This document shows positions 13,231 to 20,758 of a DNA stretch of 24,929 nt, one piece after another. How positions within the stretch are numbered: the first letter of the stretch is position 1; each line of letters begins with the position of its first letter. The notes under the pieces are model-generated. The model was not told where the DNA came from and did not search any database. It was given only the letters and a program-made list of their open reading frames with translations. The DNA is from Bacillota bacterium (GTDB taxonomy: Bacteria > Bacillota > Clostridia > Christensenellales > Aristaeellaceae), in contig JAEZQK010000078.1 in the NCBI GenBank assembly GCA_023413135.1, positions 1-24,929 of the forward strand, given 5' to 3'. A program made the position numbers and the translations under genes.

Positions 13231-13304
13231 CCTTCACAAACAGCCAGAGGCAAGTATTGATTCACTTCCCCCACTGCCGAAGCATCTTTGGTTTTGACAG
13301 TTGG

Positions 13305-13865
13305 TTATGCAAGAATGGTGATTTTCCCCTCGTCCACCGGGTGCTTCTCCTTCCCGGCGGCAGGATAGCCCACCGCAATGGCGATCTGGAAGGATGCGTC
13401 CTTGGGGAAATCCAGTTCCTTTTCAAGCGCGTCCTTTTCCGGCCCCTCAAAGGCAGATCTGGGCATGCCCAGGATTACGCTGCCCAGATGAAGGCTGTGG
13501 GCGGCCAAAGCGATGTTCTGCACAGCGATGCCGCAATCCACCATGGCATAACGCCCTTGGGAATTGGCGGAAAGGAAGATCAGCGTGGGCGCACCGTGGA
13601 AAATAGTATACCCCGGCTGGTTCAGCCGGACAAGTGCCGCTTCGTCGGCGCCTTTTTTCAGCTGCTCCACTGCCACACGGTTGATTTTCTCAATCAGTTC
13701 CTGCCTTTGCACCACGGTAAAGTGCCAGGGCTGGCTGTTGCGGGCGCTGGGAGAAGCCAGAGCCGCTGAAAGCAGTATGTCCAAATGTTCCTTGGAAATC
13801 TGCTCCCCGGTGTAGGCGCGTATACTGCGCCGCTGGTCAATGGCCTGCAATACGGGATTTGTCAT
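13305..13865 (-). CDS. Nitroreductase family protein (FMN-dependent)
   Basis: A 186-residue flavoprotein. The FMN-phosphate contacts are seen in 'IDQRRSIRAYTGEQI' and 'ASPSARNSQPWHFTVV'. The middle helix 'YAMVDCGIAVQNIALAAHSLHLGSVILG' and the end 'FQIAIAVGYPA' are typical of the short, clostridial type. Family members reduce nitroaromatics, quinones, flavins or enones with NAD(P)H. The physiological substrate cannot be read from the sequence. ATG 13865 follows AAGGAGG. It is transcribed alone, with its own terminator at 13201-13230, and is divergent from tadA. Its 5' region overlaps the tadA promoter on the other strand. Confidence 0.92.
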   Translation of the reverse strand: MTNPVLQAIDQRRSIRAYTGEQISKEHLDILLSAALASPSARNSQPWHFTVVQRQELIEKINRVAVEQLKKGADEAALVRLNQPGYTIFHGAPTLIFLSANSQGRYAMVDCGIAVQNIALAAHSLHLGSVILGMPRSAFEGPEKDALEKELDFPKDASFQIAIAVGYPAAGKEKHPVDEGKITILA

Positions 13866-13878
13866 GGAAAATACCTCC

Positions 13879-13907
13879 TTGTCCCTGATTTACTGCCATG
13901 GTATGAT
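13879..13907 (+). promoter_or_regulatory. Sigma-A promoter of tadA
   Basis: TTGTCC (13879-13884), a 17-nt spacer and TATGAT (13902-13907). The -35 box starts inside the ribosome binding region of the divergent nitroreductase gene. The leader is short, about 25 nt. Confidence 0.65.
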
Positions 13908-13938
13908 ACTGCCAGTGCTATAGAGGGGGGACTTACAC

Positions 13939-14391
13939 TTGCCTGATCATGAAACCTATATGCGCCTGGCGCTTGACGAGGCCGGGCTGGCAATAGCGGC
14001 AGGCGAAGTACCTGTGGGCGCTGTCATGGTGCACGATGGAAAGGTTATTGCCGCCTGTCACAATTTAAGGGAAACCACATTCGACCCTACCGCCCACGCG
14101 GAGATGCTGGCGCTTAGGGAAGCTGCCCGCATCCTTTCCACCCGCCGGCTTTCAGGCTGCACCTTATATGTAACATTGGAGCCATGTCCCATGTGCGCCG
14201 GGGCCATCGTCATGGCACAAGTGGACGCATGCTTCTTCGCCGCCTATGACCGTCAGCAAGGCTGCTGCGGCAGTGTGTACGACATTCCCCAGGACCCTGC
14301 CTTTTATCACCGCACACGAATCGTAGGCGGAATTCTGGAGGAGGAAGCGAAGGTCCTTCTTCGGGATTTTTTCGCTACAAAGCGCTGTTAA
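13939..14391 (+). CDS. tadA: tRNA-specific adenosine deaminase
   Basis: A 150-residue zinc enzyme that converts adenosine-34 of the tRNA-Arg(ACG) anticodon to inosine. The zinc and proton-shuttle motif HAE is H53-A54-E55 and the second zinc motif PCPMCAG has C83 and C86. The N-terminal helix 'MRLALDEAGLAIAAGEVPVGAVMV' is typical. The start is TTG 13939, eight bases after AGAGGGGGG; the internal ATG at 13960 has no SD and would remove part of the first helix. The stop codon TAA (14389-14391) lies inside the left end of a MITE-like element, so the last bases of the gene may have been replaced by the insertion. Guanine or cytosine deaminases share the fold but not this motif set. Confidence 0.93.
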   Translation: MPDHETYMRLALDEAGLAIAAGEVPVGAVMVHDGKVIAACHNLRETTFDPTAHAEMLALREAARILSTRRLSGCTLYVTLEPCPMCAGAIVMAQVDACFFAAYDRQQGCCGSVYDIPQDPAFYHRTRIVGGILEEEAKVLLRDFFATKRC

Positions 14392-14556
14392 GGAACTACT
14401 GATGAAATGAGGATGGGAAAGCCGCGAGGTGATATTTTAGCCCTGCAAGGAGCCAGAAGGGAGCAGTAGCAGCGCTACGGCGACCGGATGAGCGACACCG
14501 CAGGGCTAAAAAAACGACCGCTGGATACCCACCTGAATGAATCAGCGTTTCCTTAA
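14388..14556. mobile_element. MITE-like element between tadA and hisC
   Basis: A 169-bp element without coding capacity. Its ends are 16-bp imperfect inverted repeats (14388-14403 and 14541-14556; 13 of 16 match, outermost TTAAGGAA perfect). Inside is a perfect 12-bp dyad TTTTAGCCCTGC/GCAGGGCTAAAA (14435-14446 with 14500-14511) and a small central hairpin GTAGC/GCTAC (14466-14478). The left end contains the TAA of tadA and the right end the TAA of the convergent hisC. TTAA at both tips could be part of the repeat or a target duplication. No transposase is present, so it would be mobilised in trans. Confidence 0.65.
14435..14518 (-). terminator. Inner dyad of the MITE, possible terminator
   Basis: The 12-bp dyad (14435-14446 with 14500-14511) is bordered on the 3' side by an A run up to 14514. 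It lies between two convergent genes and could shield each from the other's transcripts. The long 53-nt inner segment makes it an atypical intrinsic terminator. Confidence 0.35.
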
Positions 14557-15611
14557 CCCTGCCTGATAATGGAAATCAGCTCCCTGACCACCACCGTCAT
14601 CTCCTCCGGCGTTCCGATAGAAACACGCAGATACGGCGCGATGCGCGGCTTGTCAAAATGGCGCACCAGAATGCCTCTCTTCTTTAGTTCCGCCAGTACC
14701 CCGGATGCATTCGTTTCATGGGCCTTCACAAACAGGAAGTTCGCACGGCTTAACAAAACGGGGATGCCGGCCTCCAGCAGCGCATTCCGGGTTAGGTCGC
14801 GAGTCTTCACCACCTGGCTGTTGATTTTCTCATAATAGGGTGCATCCTCCATAGCAGCCGTGGCCGCGGCCTGGGCCAGCCGGTCCAGGGAATAGCTGTT
14901 GAAGCAGTCCTTCACCCGGTTCAGCCCGTCGATCAAAGCGGGATGACCCATGGCATACCCTACCCTAAGACCTGCCAAAGCATGGGATTTCGATAGCGTG
15001 CGCACAATAAGCACATTGTCGAAGCGTTCAAGCAGCGGTACGGCGTTTTCCGGCGCAAAAGCCTCGTAAGCTTCGTCTATCAAAAAGACTTGGCCCATGT
15101 TTTGCAAATGCTCCGCCATCATGGCCAGCGTTTCCACCGGCAGCATCATGCCCGTGGGCGCGTTGGGGTTGGCGATGACCACCGGTGCATCCTGCAAAAG
15201 CCCCGGTACATCCACCGAAAAATCTTCGTTCAGGGGCACCGTTTCATACACCGCGCCGAAGAGTTTGGCATAAACGGGATAAAAGGAATAGGTGATGTCC
15301 GGTGCAAGCACCCGCTTGCCCGCAAAGAAAGCGGCAAAGGCAAAGGCCAGCACCTCGTCCGATCCGTTCCCGGCAAACACCTGCCCGGGCCTTACGCCGT
15401 TTAGCCGCGCTGCGGCCTGGCATAAAGCCGTGTTGTCCATGTCCGGATACAGCCGCAAGGTTTGTGCCGCTTCCCGCATAGCCGCTTCTGCCCTAACACT
15501 GGGAGGATAAGGGTTTTCATTGGTGTTCAGCTTGATGTATTTTTTGTCCTTGGGCTGTTCCCCCGCCTGATAGGGCGTCAGGCTTTGAGCCAGGCCGCTT
15601 AAATAAGCCAT
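14553..15611 (-). CDS. hisC: Histidinol-phosphate aminotransferase
   Basis: A 352-residue fold-type I PLP enzyme that interconverts histidinol phosphate and imidazole-acetol phosphate with glutamate, the seventh step of histidine synthesis. Landmarks are LNTNENPYPPS near the N-terminus, NPNAPTG (149-155), D179 in LIDEAY, the PLP lysine K208 in RTLSKSHALAGLRVGY, and the C-terminal arginine segment LRVSIGTPEE. Length is normal. ATG 15611 follows GAGGAGG. No other his genes are nearby; paralogues in this family also serve aromatic amino acids or cobalamin, so the role in histidine synthesis is likely but not proven. A structured leader of about 145 nt precedes it. The stop codon lies in the right end of the MITE-like element. 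Confidence 0.88.
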   Translation of the reverse strand: MAYLSGLAQSLTPYQAGEQPKDKKYIKLNTNENPYPPSVRAEAAMREAAQTLRLYPDMDNTALCQAAARLNGVRPGQVFAGNGSDEVLAFAFAAFFAGKRVLAPDITYSFYPVYAKLFGAVYETVPLNEDFSVDVPGLLQDAPVVIANPNAPTGMMLPVETLAMMAEHLQNMGQVFLIDEAYEAFAPENAVPLLERFDNVLIVRTLSKSHALAGLRVGYAMGHPALIDGLNRVKDCFNSYSLDRLAQAAATAAMEDAPYYEKINSQVVKTRDLTRNALLEAGIPVLLSRANFLFVKAHETNASGVLAELKKRGILVRHFDKPRIAPYLRVSIGTPEEMTVVVRELISIIRQG

Positions 15612-15764
15612 GGGAATAACCTCCTCTTTCTCCGCACCGTCCTGCGCTTCGCTTTAACGGTGTTCCGGCCTGAAATAGCCAGCTATTTCAGCCCTTCAGG
15701 TTCAGGATTTCATCCCTCACCCTCCGAACGGGCAAAGCTGGCACTGCCAGTCTTAGGTGGTATC

Positions 15765-15793
15765 AATATATCATTGCAGGGTCGCAATGTAAA
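15765..15793 (-). promoter_or_regulatory. Sigma-A promoter of hisC
   Basis: On the minus strand: TTTACA (15788-15793), a 17-nt spacer and TATATT (15765-15770). It predicts a leader of about 145 nt, long for this window. Confidence 0.65.
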
Positions 15794-15857
15794 CCTCCTT
15801 TTCCCCCAAAAAAATCTGTACGCCCTAGATTTCCCCCATTTTTCAGCCAAATTGGGG

Positions 15858-15887
15858 TTGGCAGAAGGCGCGGAAAAGAGGTATAAT
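15858..15887 (+). promoter_or_regulatory. Sigma-A promoter of the HAD-hprK-glucokinase operon
   Basis: TTGGCA (15858-15863), an 18-nt spacer and a perfect TATAAT (15882-15887). The expected leader is about 20 nt and carries GGAGGG at 15902-15907. Confidence 0.78.
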
Positions 15888-15913
15888 GAAGCGATCAGAA
15901 CGGAGGGTTTACG

Positions 15914-16723
15914 CTGCATATCCGCACGATTGTGACAGATTTGGATGATACGCTGCTGGGTGATCAAGGGCAGATTTCCGCCTATTCCCTGTCGGTGCTC
16001 CGCCGGGCGATGGAGAAGGGAATCCGCATCATTTTAGCCAGCGGCCGGGCGGGAGCCAGTATGCGCTCTTATGTGGATGAGGTGAAGTCTCCGGCCCCCT
16101 ACATTGCCTGCAACGGCGGAGAGATCATTGATCCCAAAAGGCACCGGCTGCTGGACGGATTGATGTTTACGGCGGATGAAGCCAGGGCCTGCGCCCGGTT
16201 CGCCGAGGAGAACAATTTCTACGTACATGTTTACGATGGCGATGTTTTCTACTATGCCGGTAAAGAAGCCTATGGACGAGAGTACAGCTATTCTTCCAAC
16301 CTGCAGGGCGTATGTGTAAACAGGCTGTCGGATTTCATTTCGGCGCCTGCCCCCAAGCTTTTGTGCATAGGTGAGCCGGAATCCATATTGAAACTGCTGG
16401 ACAAAGCCCACAGCCGCTTTGGGGACACCGTATCGCTTAGCATCAGCAAGCCCATCTTTCTGGAGATGACGCCCTTCGGCGCCACCAAAGGCAACGCGCT
16501 GAAAAAGCTTGCCGCCTATGAGCCCATCTATGCGGAAACCACCATGGCTTTTGGCGACAGTCTGAACGATATGTCCATGCTTACATGGGTAAAATATGGC
16601 GTGGCCATGGCAAATGGCCGCCAGGAGATAAAAGACATATTGCCCCTTGTTTGTCCCCCCAACACACAGGACGGCGTAGCCAGGTACATTGCGCGCCATG
16701 TCCTGAAGGAGGATGTTTCCTAA
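15914..16723 (+). CDS. Cof-type HAD-IIB phosphatase, probable CTG start
   Basis: A 269-residue haloacid-dehalogenase phosphatase of the Cof/YidA kind, likely acting on sugar phosphates or similar metabolites. Motif I is VTDLDDTLL, motif II LASGR, the lysine of motif III lies in TKGNALKKL, and motif IV is AFGDSLNDMSML; the large cap lies between. The start is unusual. The first GTG (15932) would begin directly at TDLDD and remove the core beta strand, and it has no SD. Between the upstream in-frame TGA (15887) and that GTG the only near-cognate start is CTG 15914, six bases after GGAGGG, giving the family-like N-terminus MHIRTIVTDLDDTLL. The stop overlaps the hprK ATG by one base (TAATG), so translation is probably coupled. 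Confidence 0.85.
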   Translation: MHIRTIVTDLDDTLLGDQGQISAYSLSVLRRAMEKGIRIILASGRAGASMRSYVDEVKSPAPYIACNGGEIIDPKRHRLLDGLMFTADEARACARFAEENNFYVHVYDGDVFYYAGKEAYGREYSYSSNLQGVCVNRLSDFISAPAPKLLCIGEPESILKLLDKAHSRFGDTVSLSISKPIFLEMTPFGATKGNALKKLAAYEPIYAETTMAFGDSLNDMSMLTWVKYGVAMANGRQEIKDILPLVCPPNTQDGVARYIARHVLKEDVS

Positions 16724-17649
16724 TGATCCAGGCCAAGGATTTTGCCGAATCGCTGCAATTGAAGGAGTTGTCCCCTTCCTCAAGAAAGGAGTGGGATATC
16801 CGCACCACGGACCTGAACCGTCCGGGCATGCAGTTCTGCGGCTTTTATGAATATTTCGCCTACGAGCGCCCCCAGGTGATCGGCAAGGTGGAAATGACTT
16901 ACCTGGAGGCCCTGGAGCCTGAGCCCAGGCGGAAGATGCTGAAGACCTACTTCAGCTATAATCTGCCCTGCGTGGTGATCTGCCGCGGCATGACGCCTCC
17001 TCCCGATCTGATTGAGGAAGCGGCGCTCCGGGACATCGCGGTTTTCCAAACCAATATGGTCACCACCAAGTTCACCTTCAGCGCCATCAACTTTTTGAAC
17101 CGCCGCCTGGCACCCAGGATCACACGCCACGGCGTTTTGGTGGATGTGTACGGCGTGGGTGTGCTTTTGACCGGCGAAAGCGGCGTGGGCAAAAGTGAAG
17201 CTGCGCTGGAACTGGTCAAGCGCGGGCATCAGTTGGTAGCGGATGATGTGGTGGATATCTGCCGCGTCAGCGACGACCGCCTGACCGGCGAAGCACCGGA
17301 AATGGTCCGTCACTTCATGGAAATCAGGGGCATCGGCATCATAGACATCCGCGCCATGTTCGGCATAGGGTCTGTGATCGTCAACAAGACCATTGATATT
17401 GTGATGCATATGGAGCAGTGGAACGAAACCAAGGAGTATGACCGCCTGGGGCTGACGGAGGAGACCATCACCATCCTGGGTGTGAAAGTCCCCCATCAGA
17501 TCATGCCGGTCAGGCCTGGGCGGAATCTAGCCATCATCATTGAGGTAGCCGCCAGGAATCTCAGTTTGAAGAGGCTTGGCTACAGCGCGGCTCATGAGCT
17601 GGACCGCCGTATGTCCGACATGATCGCCAGAAATTCCGGGAACGATTAA
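16723..17649 (+). CDS. hprK: HPr kinase/phosphorylase
   Basis: A 308-residue bifunctional enzyme that phosphorylates and dephosphorylates HPr on Ser46, the switch for carbon catabolite repression in Firmicutes. Landmarks are H136 in RHGVLVDVYG, the P-loop GESGVGKS (151-158), LVADD (172-176) and the family signature EIRGIGIIDIRAMFG (from E200), plus the C-terminal K-loop region. Length matches the family (about 310). I chose ATG 16723, overlapping the HAD stop and preceded by AAGGAGG (16706-16712); an in-frame ATG at 16585 lies inside the HAD gene. The operon with a HAD phosphatase and a ROK sugar kinase suits a role in sugar-responsive control. Confidence 0.96.
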   Translation: MIQAKDFAESLQLKELSPSSRKEWDIRTTDLNRPGMQFCGFYEYFAYERPQVIGKVEMTYLEALEPEPRRKMLKTYFSYNLPCVVICRGMTPPPDLIEEAALRDIAVFQTNMVTTKFTFSAINFLNRRLAPRITRHGVLVDVYGVGVLLTGESGVGKSEAALELVKRGHQLVADDVVDICRVSDDRLTGEAPEMVRHFMEIRGIGIIDIRAMFGIGSVIVNKTIDIVMHMEQWNETKEYDRLGLTEETITILGVKVPHQIMPVRPGRNLAIIIEVAARNLSLKRLGYSAAHELDRRMSDMIARNSGND

Positions 17650-17679
17650 TTTTCATACATAGGAAAGCGGGGACTACTT

Positions 17680-18624
17680 ATGGTGTATATCGGCATTGAC
17701 CTTGGCGGCACTGGCATCGCTGTGGGAATCGTGGATGAAACGGGCAAAATCATACAAAAGGGTTCCGCCCCCACCCTGGCCATGCGGCCTTATCAGGAAA
17801 TCGTGAAGGACATGGCATCTGTCAGTTTGGAAACGCTGAAGGAAGCCGGCCTTACCTTGAGCGACGTGCACAGTATAGGTATCGGCATTCCCGGCATCGC
17901 CAACCCCGACACGGGTGTGGTTGTCTTCTGCACCAACTTAAGCTGGCATGATGTGCCCCTCCGGGAAGAAATCCAAAAATACATCGACAAGCCTGTTTTT
18001 ATCGATAATGACGCCACTGTGGCAGGTTATGCCGAAAGCGTGGCGGGCATTAGCGCGGGCTGCCATTCCAGCGTGTTTCTCACCCTGGGTACCGGGGTTG
18101 GCGGCGGCATTGTCATAAACGGCAAGCCCTGGAGCGGCTATCACAACGTGGGCAGCGAAATCGGCCATATCACGCTGGAGTTGGACGGCGAGCCCTGCTC
18201 CTGCGGCAATAAGGGCTGTCTGGAGCGCTATTGCAGTGCCACCGCCATCATCCGCATGGCCAGGCAGGCACTGCTTGTCCATCCCGAAAGCCTTATGATG
18301 ACCTTGTGCCAGAACAATCCGGAGAATGTGAACGGCAAGCTGGTGTTCGATGCTGCCAGGGAAGGTGACGAAACAGCGCTGAAGGTATTCCGCCGCTATG
18401 TAAAGTATCTGGCCCAAGCCATCAACACCATTGTGGCCTTCCTGGATCCGGAAGTGATTGTGCTGGGCGGCGGCGTCAGCAAGGCTGGAGATTTCCTGCT
18501 GGATGCCGTACGTGCAGAGGTACCTCAATACCTGATGTTCAAAACCATGCCCCATCCCAGAATCGAAATTGCAAGCCTGGGTGCCGAAGCGGGAATCATC
18601 GGCGCAGCCATGCTGGGAAAGTGA
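17680..18624 (+). CDS. ROK-family glucokinase
   Basis: A 314-residue sugar kinase. The phosphate-binding motif is DLGGTG near the start, the catalytic base is D111 in FIDNDATVAG, and the ROK zinc site is H163 with C173, C175 and C180 (GHITL..CSCGNKGC). The second phosphate motif is LGTGVGGG. The Gram-positive glucokinases (GlcK) have exactly this length and motif set, so glucose is the likely substrate, though N-acetylmannosamine or fructose kinases of the ROK family look similar. ATG 17680 is preceded by AGGAAAGCGGGG. It follows hprK by 30 nt with no terminator between, so it belongs to the same operon. Confidence 0.9.
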   Translation: MVYIGIDLGGTGIAVGIVDETGKIIQKGSAPTLAMRPYQEIVKDMASVSLETLKEAGLTLSDVHSIGIGIPGIANPDTGVVVFCTNLSWHDVPLREEIQKYIDKPVFIDNDATVAGYAESVAGISAGCHSSVFLTLGTGVGGGIVINGKPWSGYHNVGSEIGHITLELDGEPCSCGNKGCLERYCSATAIIRMARQALLVHPESLMMTLCQNNPENVNGKLVFDAAREGDETALKVFRRYVKYLAQAINTIVAFLDPEVIVLGGGVSKAGDFLLDAVRAEVPQYLMFKTMPHPRIEIASLGAEAGIIGAAMLGK

Positions 18625-18682
18625 TGCCCCTTCCCATTTAAATATTGTTTGGCCTTCCATCAAGAAAGAGAGGAAGAAGCAC

Positions 18683-20074
18683 ATGCCCACCTCCATCAGG
18701 TCTTTGTTTCAAGCCCCCCCCTCCCAGGACATGGAAAAGGTGACAGTGTCCGGCTGGGTACGAACGGTACGCGACAGCAAAGCCTTCGCCTTCATTGAGC
18801 TCAACGATGGCACATACTTCAAAAACCTGCAAATCGTATGCGAGGATGGCCGTACGGAGGATTTCAAGTCCGTTCCCCGCATTACCCTGGGCAGCGCCAT
18901 CGAAGCTACCGGCACGCTGGTTGTGACGCCCGGCATGAAGCAGCCTTTTGAATTGAAGGCAGATACGATCACCGTAGTAGGCGCCTGTGATCCGGAGTAT
19001 CCCCTTCAGAAAAAGAGGCACACCTTCGAGTATCTGCGCACGCTGGCCCACCTGCGCCCCCGCACCAACACCTTCACGGCGGTGTTCCGCATCCGCTCCC
19101 TGGCTGCGCAGCTGCTGCACGCCTTCTTTGCCGAGCGGGGCTTCGTATATGTCCATACGCCCATCATCACCACCAGCGATGCCGAAGGTGCGGGCGAAAT
19201 GTTCCGCGTCACCACCCTGAATATCGACAAGCCCCCCAGGGACGACAAGGGACATGTGCTGGAAAGCGAAGACTTTTTCGGCAAGCCCGCCAGCCTTACG
19301 GTCAGCGGACAGTTGAACGTGGAATCCTACTGCATGGCTTTCCGCAACGTGTATACCTTCGGGCCTACCTTCCGCGCCGAGCGCAGCTTCACCGCAAGGC
19401 ATGCCGCGGAATTCTGGATGGTAGAGCCGGAGATTGCCTTTGCCGACCTGTTTGACGATATGGCTTTGGCGGAGGATATGCTGAAGTTCGTTATATCAGG
19501 CCTCCTTGACAAGGCTGCGCCGGAAATGGAATTCCTGAACGCCTTTGTGGACAAGGAGCTCTTAAGCCGCCTTAACCTGGTGGCCACCAGCGAGTTTGCA
19601 AAAGTCTCCTATACCGAAGCCATCGACATCCTTATAAGCTGTGGCGAAGCGTTTGATTATCCTGTGACATGGGGCATGGACCTGCAAACTGAGCACGAGA
19701 GGTACCTGGCGGAAAAGCACTTCCAAAGGCCCGTATTCGTGTACAACTATCCCAAGGAAATCAAAGCCTTCTACATGCGCATGAACGACGACGAAAAGAC
19801 CGTGGCGGCGGTGGACCTTTTAGTGCCGGGTGTGGGTGAATTGATCGGCGGCAGCCAGAGGGAAGAGCGCTTCGAGCGGCTGGAAAAGCGCATTTCAGAA
19901 CTGGGCATGAGCCCGGAGGATTACTGGTGGTACCTGGAGCTGCGTAAGTATGGCGGCACTCCCCATGCCGGTTTCGGTCTGGGCTTTGAGCGGCTGATCA
20001 TGTATGTGACGGGCATGGGCAATATCCGCGATGTGCTCCCCTTCCCCCGCACCACCGGCAGCGCGGATTTCTAA
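18683..20074 (+). CDS. asnS: Asparagine--tRNA ligase
   Basis: A 463-residue class IIb aminoacyl-tRNA synthetase. The N-terminal OB-fold anticodon domain (VTVSGWVRTVRDSKAFAFIELNDGT, about 15-120) is followed by the catalytic core. Motif 2 is FRAERSFTARHAAEFWMVEPE and motif 3 is GFGLGFERLIMYVTGMGNIRD. The end FPRTTGSADF is characteristic of AsnRS rather than AspRS, which is longer. ATG 18683 follows AGAGAGGAAGAAG; a longer in-frame start at 18569 would overlap the glucokinase gene and lacks an SD. There is no clear promoter in the 58-nt gap, so it may be read from the upstream operon. The terminator at 20127-20166 ends it. Confidence 0.96.
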   Translation: MPTSIRSLFQAPPSQDMEKVTVSGWVRTVRDSKAFAFIELNDGTYFKNLQIVCEDGRTEDFKSVPRITLGSAIEATGTLVVTPGMKQPFELKADTITVVGACDPEYPLQKKRHTFEYLRTLAHLRPRTNTFTAVFRIRSLAAQLLHAFFAERGFVYVHTPIITTSDAEGAGEMFRVTTLNIDKPPRDDKGHVLESEDFFGKPASLTVSGQLNVESYCMAFRNVYTFGPTFRAERSFTARHAAEFWMVEPEIAFADLFDDMALAEDMLKFVISGLLDKAAPEMEFLNAFVDKELLSRLNLVATSEFAKVSYTEAIDILISCGEAFDYPVTWGMDLQTEHERYLAEKHFQRPVFVYNYPKEIKAFYMRMNDDEKTVAAVDLLVPGVGELIGGSQREERFERLEKRISELGMSPEDYWWYLELRKYGGTPHAGFGLGFERLIMYVTGMGNIRDVLPFPRTTGSADF

Positions 20075-20126
20075 GGAGGATGCGCGGCTAAAATGCCTAT
20101 CCCTGCAGCGAAATAACGCTTACCAT

Positions 20127-20166
20127 AAAGAATCAAAAGCGCTTGATAAAGTTCTTTTGATTCTTT
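20127..20166. terminator. Bidirectional terminator, asnS / GNAT gene
   Basis: Perfect 13-bp arms AAAGAATCAAAAG (20127-20139) and CTTTTGATTCTTT (20154-20166) enclose a 14-nt loop. The right arm ends in T-rich DNA on the plus strand, and the complement does so on the minus strand. It overlaps the last codons and stop of the minus-strand GNAT gene. Confidence 0.72.
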
Positions 20167-20561
20167 CTGTTTATGTACCCGCAAGCCTCATAAAAGCGGT
20201 GCGCGTTCTCCCGCTCCATGCCGGAGTTCAAGCGCACCCCCGTTGCCCCGCTTTCCCTTGCCCAATCCTCCGCGGCTTTGAGCAGTGCCCGGCCGATTCC
20301 GTGGCCACGCTCTTTTTCATCTACAGCAAGGGCCAGGATGTCCTTCAAAGAACCTACATAGCTGCACTCGTAGTCGGCGGCATGTATATAGCCCACCACC
20401 CTGCCCTCCAGCTGGGCCACAAAGATCCTATTGCCGGCCTTGGCAAGAACAAGCTTAAGCCGCCGCCGCGTATCTTCCAGCGGATAGTCATATCCCAGTC
20501 CGTCCCGGTTAAGCATATAAATGGCCTGCGCATCCTGGTCGCTGGCCGGCCGTATGATCAT
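20133..20561 (-). CDS. GNAT-family N-acetyltransferase
   Basis: A 142-residue GCN5-related acetyltransferase. The family pattern is complete: N-terminal 'IIRPASDQDAQAIYMLN', strand 4 'DILALAVDEKERGHGIGRALL' with the acetyl-CoA loop (ERGHGIGRA, of the R/Q-x-x-G-x-G/A type), and 'NAHRFYEACGY' near the end. The acceptor is unknown; RimI-like protein or small-amine acetylation are both possible. ATG 20561 is favoured because GGAAGG lies six bases upstream and it gives the usual MIIRPA start, but ATG 20567 two codons earlier is possible. Its final codons form the arm of the terminator shared with asnS, so the C-terminal sequence NQKNFIKRF is constrained by the hairpin. Confidence 0.88.
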   Translation of the reverse strand: MIIRPASDQDAQAIYMLNRDGLGYDYPLEDTRRRLKLVLAKAGNRIFVAQLEGRVVGYIHAADYECSYVGSLKDILALAVDEKERGHGIGRALLKAAEDWARESGATGVRLNSGMERENAHRFYEACGYINRKNQKNFIKRF

Positions 20562-20642
20562 CTCCATCCTTCCACCTCATAAGCAGATATTTTCTATAAG
20601 CATACGCCCACATAGTTTTGAGTTGATGCTACGCAATAATAT

Positions 20643-20758
20643 TCACTGATCTTTCAGGCTTGTCATCATCTCTTTATCGTGCAGGATGCTTGCCAGCAAG
20701 ACGCAGACGCGTCCAGTATTTCGCGAAGTTTATCCCTGTTTTTATCTGAAACTAACAT
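20643..20758 (-). pseudogene. Possible frameshifted small ORF after the HD gene
   Basis: On the minus strand, an ATG at 20758, overlapping the HD gene's last codons, opens MLVSDKNRDKLREILDA. A two-base shift would continue it as CVLLASILHDKEMMTSLKDQ to a stop at 20643-20645. The two pieces together read like one helical protein, but in the present frame it ends after 36 codons or fewer. I do not recognise it, and chance is possible. Confidence 0.2.

Larger units (their letters stand above)
15612..15913. other. 302-bp divergent intergenic region between hisC and the HAD gene
   Basis: It contains the hisC leader and promoter on the minus strand and the HAD-operon promoter on the plus strand. 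On the minus strand the leader has a 9-bp hairpin CTGAAATAG/CTATTTCAG (15670-15678 with 15683-15691 on the plus strand) and a second 6-bp dyad CACCGT/ACGGTG. A three-codon frame (ATG AAA TCC TGA) follows GGAGGG in the same leader. No T-box consensus is visible. An open plus-strand frame over this region is rejected. Confidence 0.6.

Noticed and set aside
15612..15760. T-box riboswitch before hisC
   Set aside because: Neither the GGGTGGNACCGCG T-box nor a terminator/antiterminator pair with a T run is visible on the minus strand.
15660..15935. Open frame of 91 codons on the plus strand upstream of the HAD gene
   Set aside because: It runs through the hisC leader and the HAD promoter, has no ribosome binding site and resembles no protein.
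16585..16722. Longer hprK start inside the HAD gene
   Set aside because: It would overlap 138 bases of the HAD gene, whereas ATG 16723 has an SD and gives the normal protein length.
18569..18682. Longer asnS start inside the glucokinase gene
   Set aside because: It has no SD and a non-homologous N-terminus; ATG 18683 gives the normal 463 residues.
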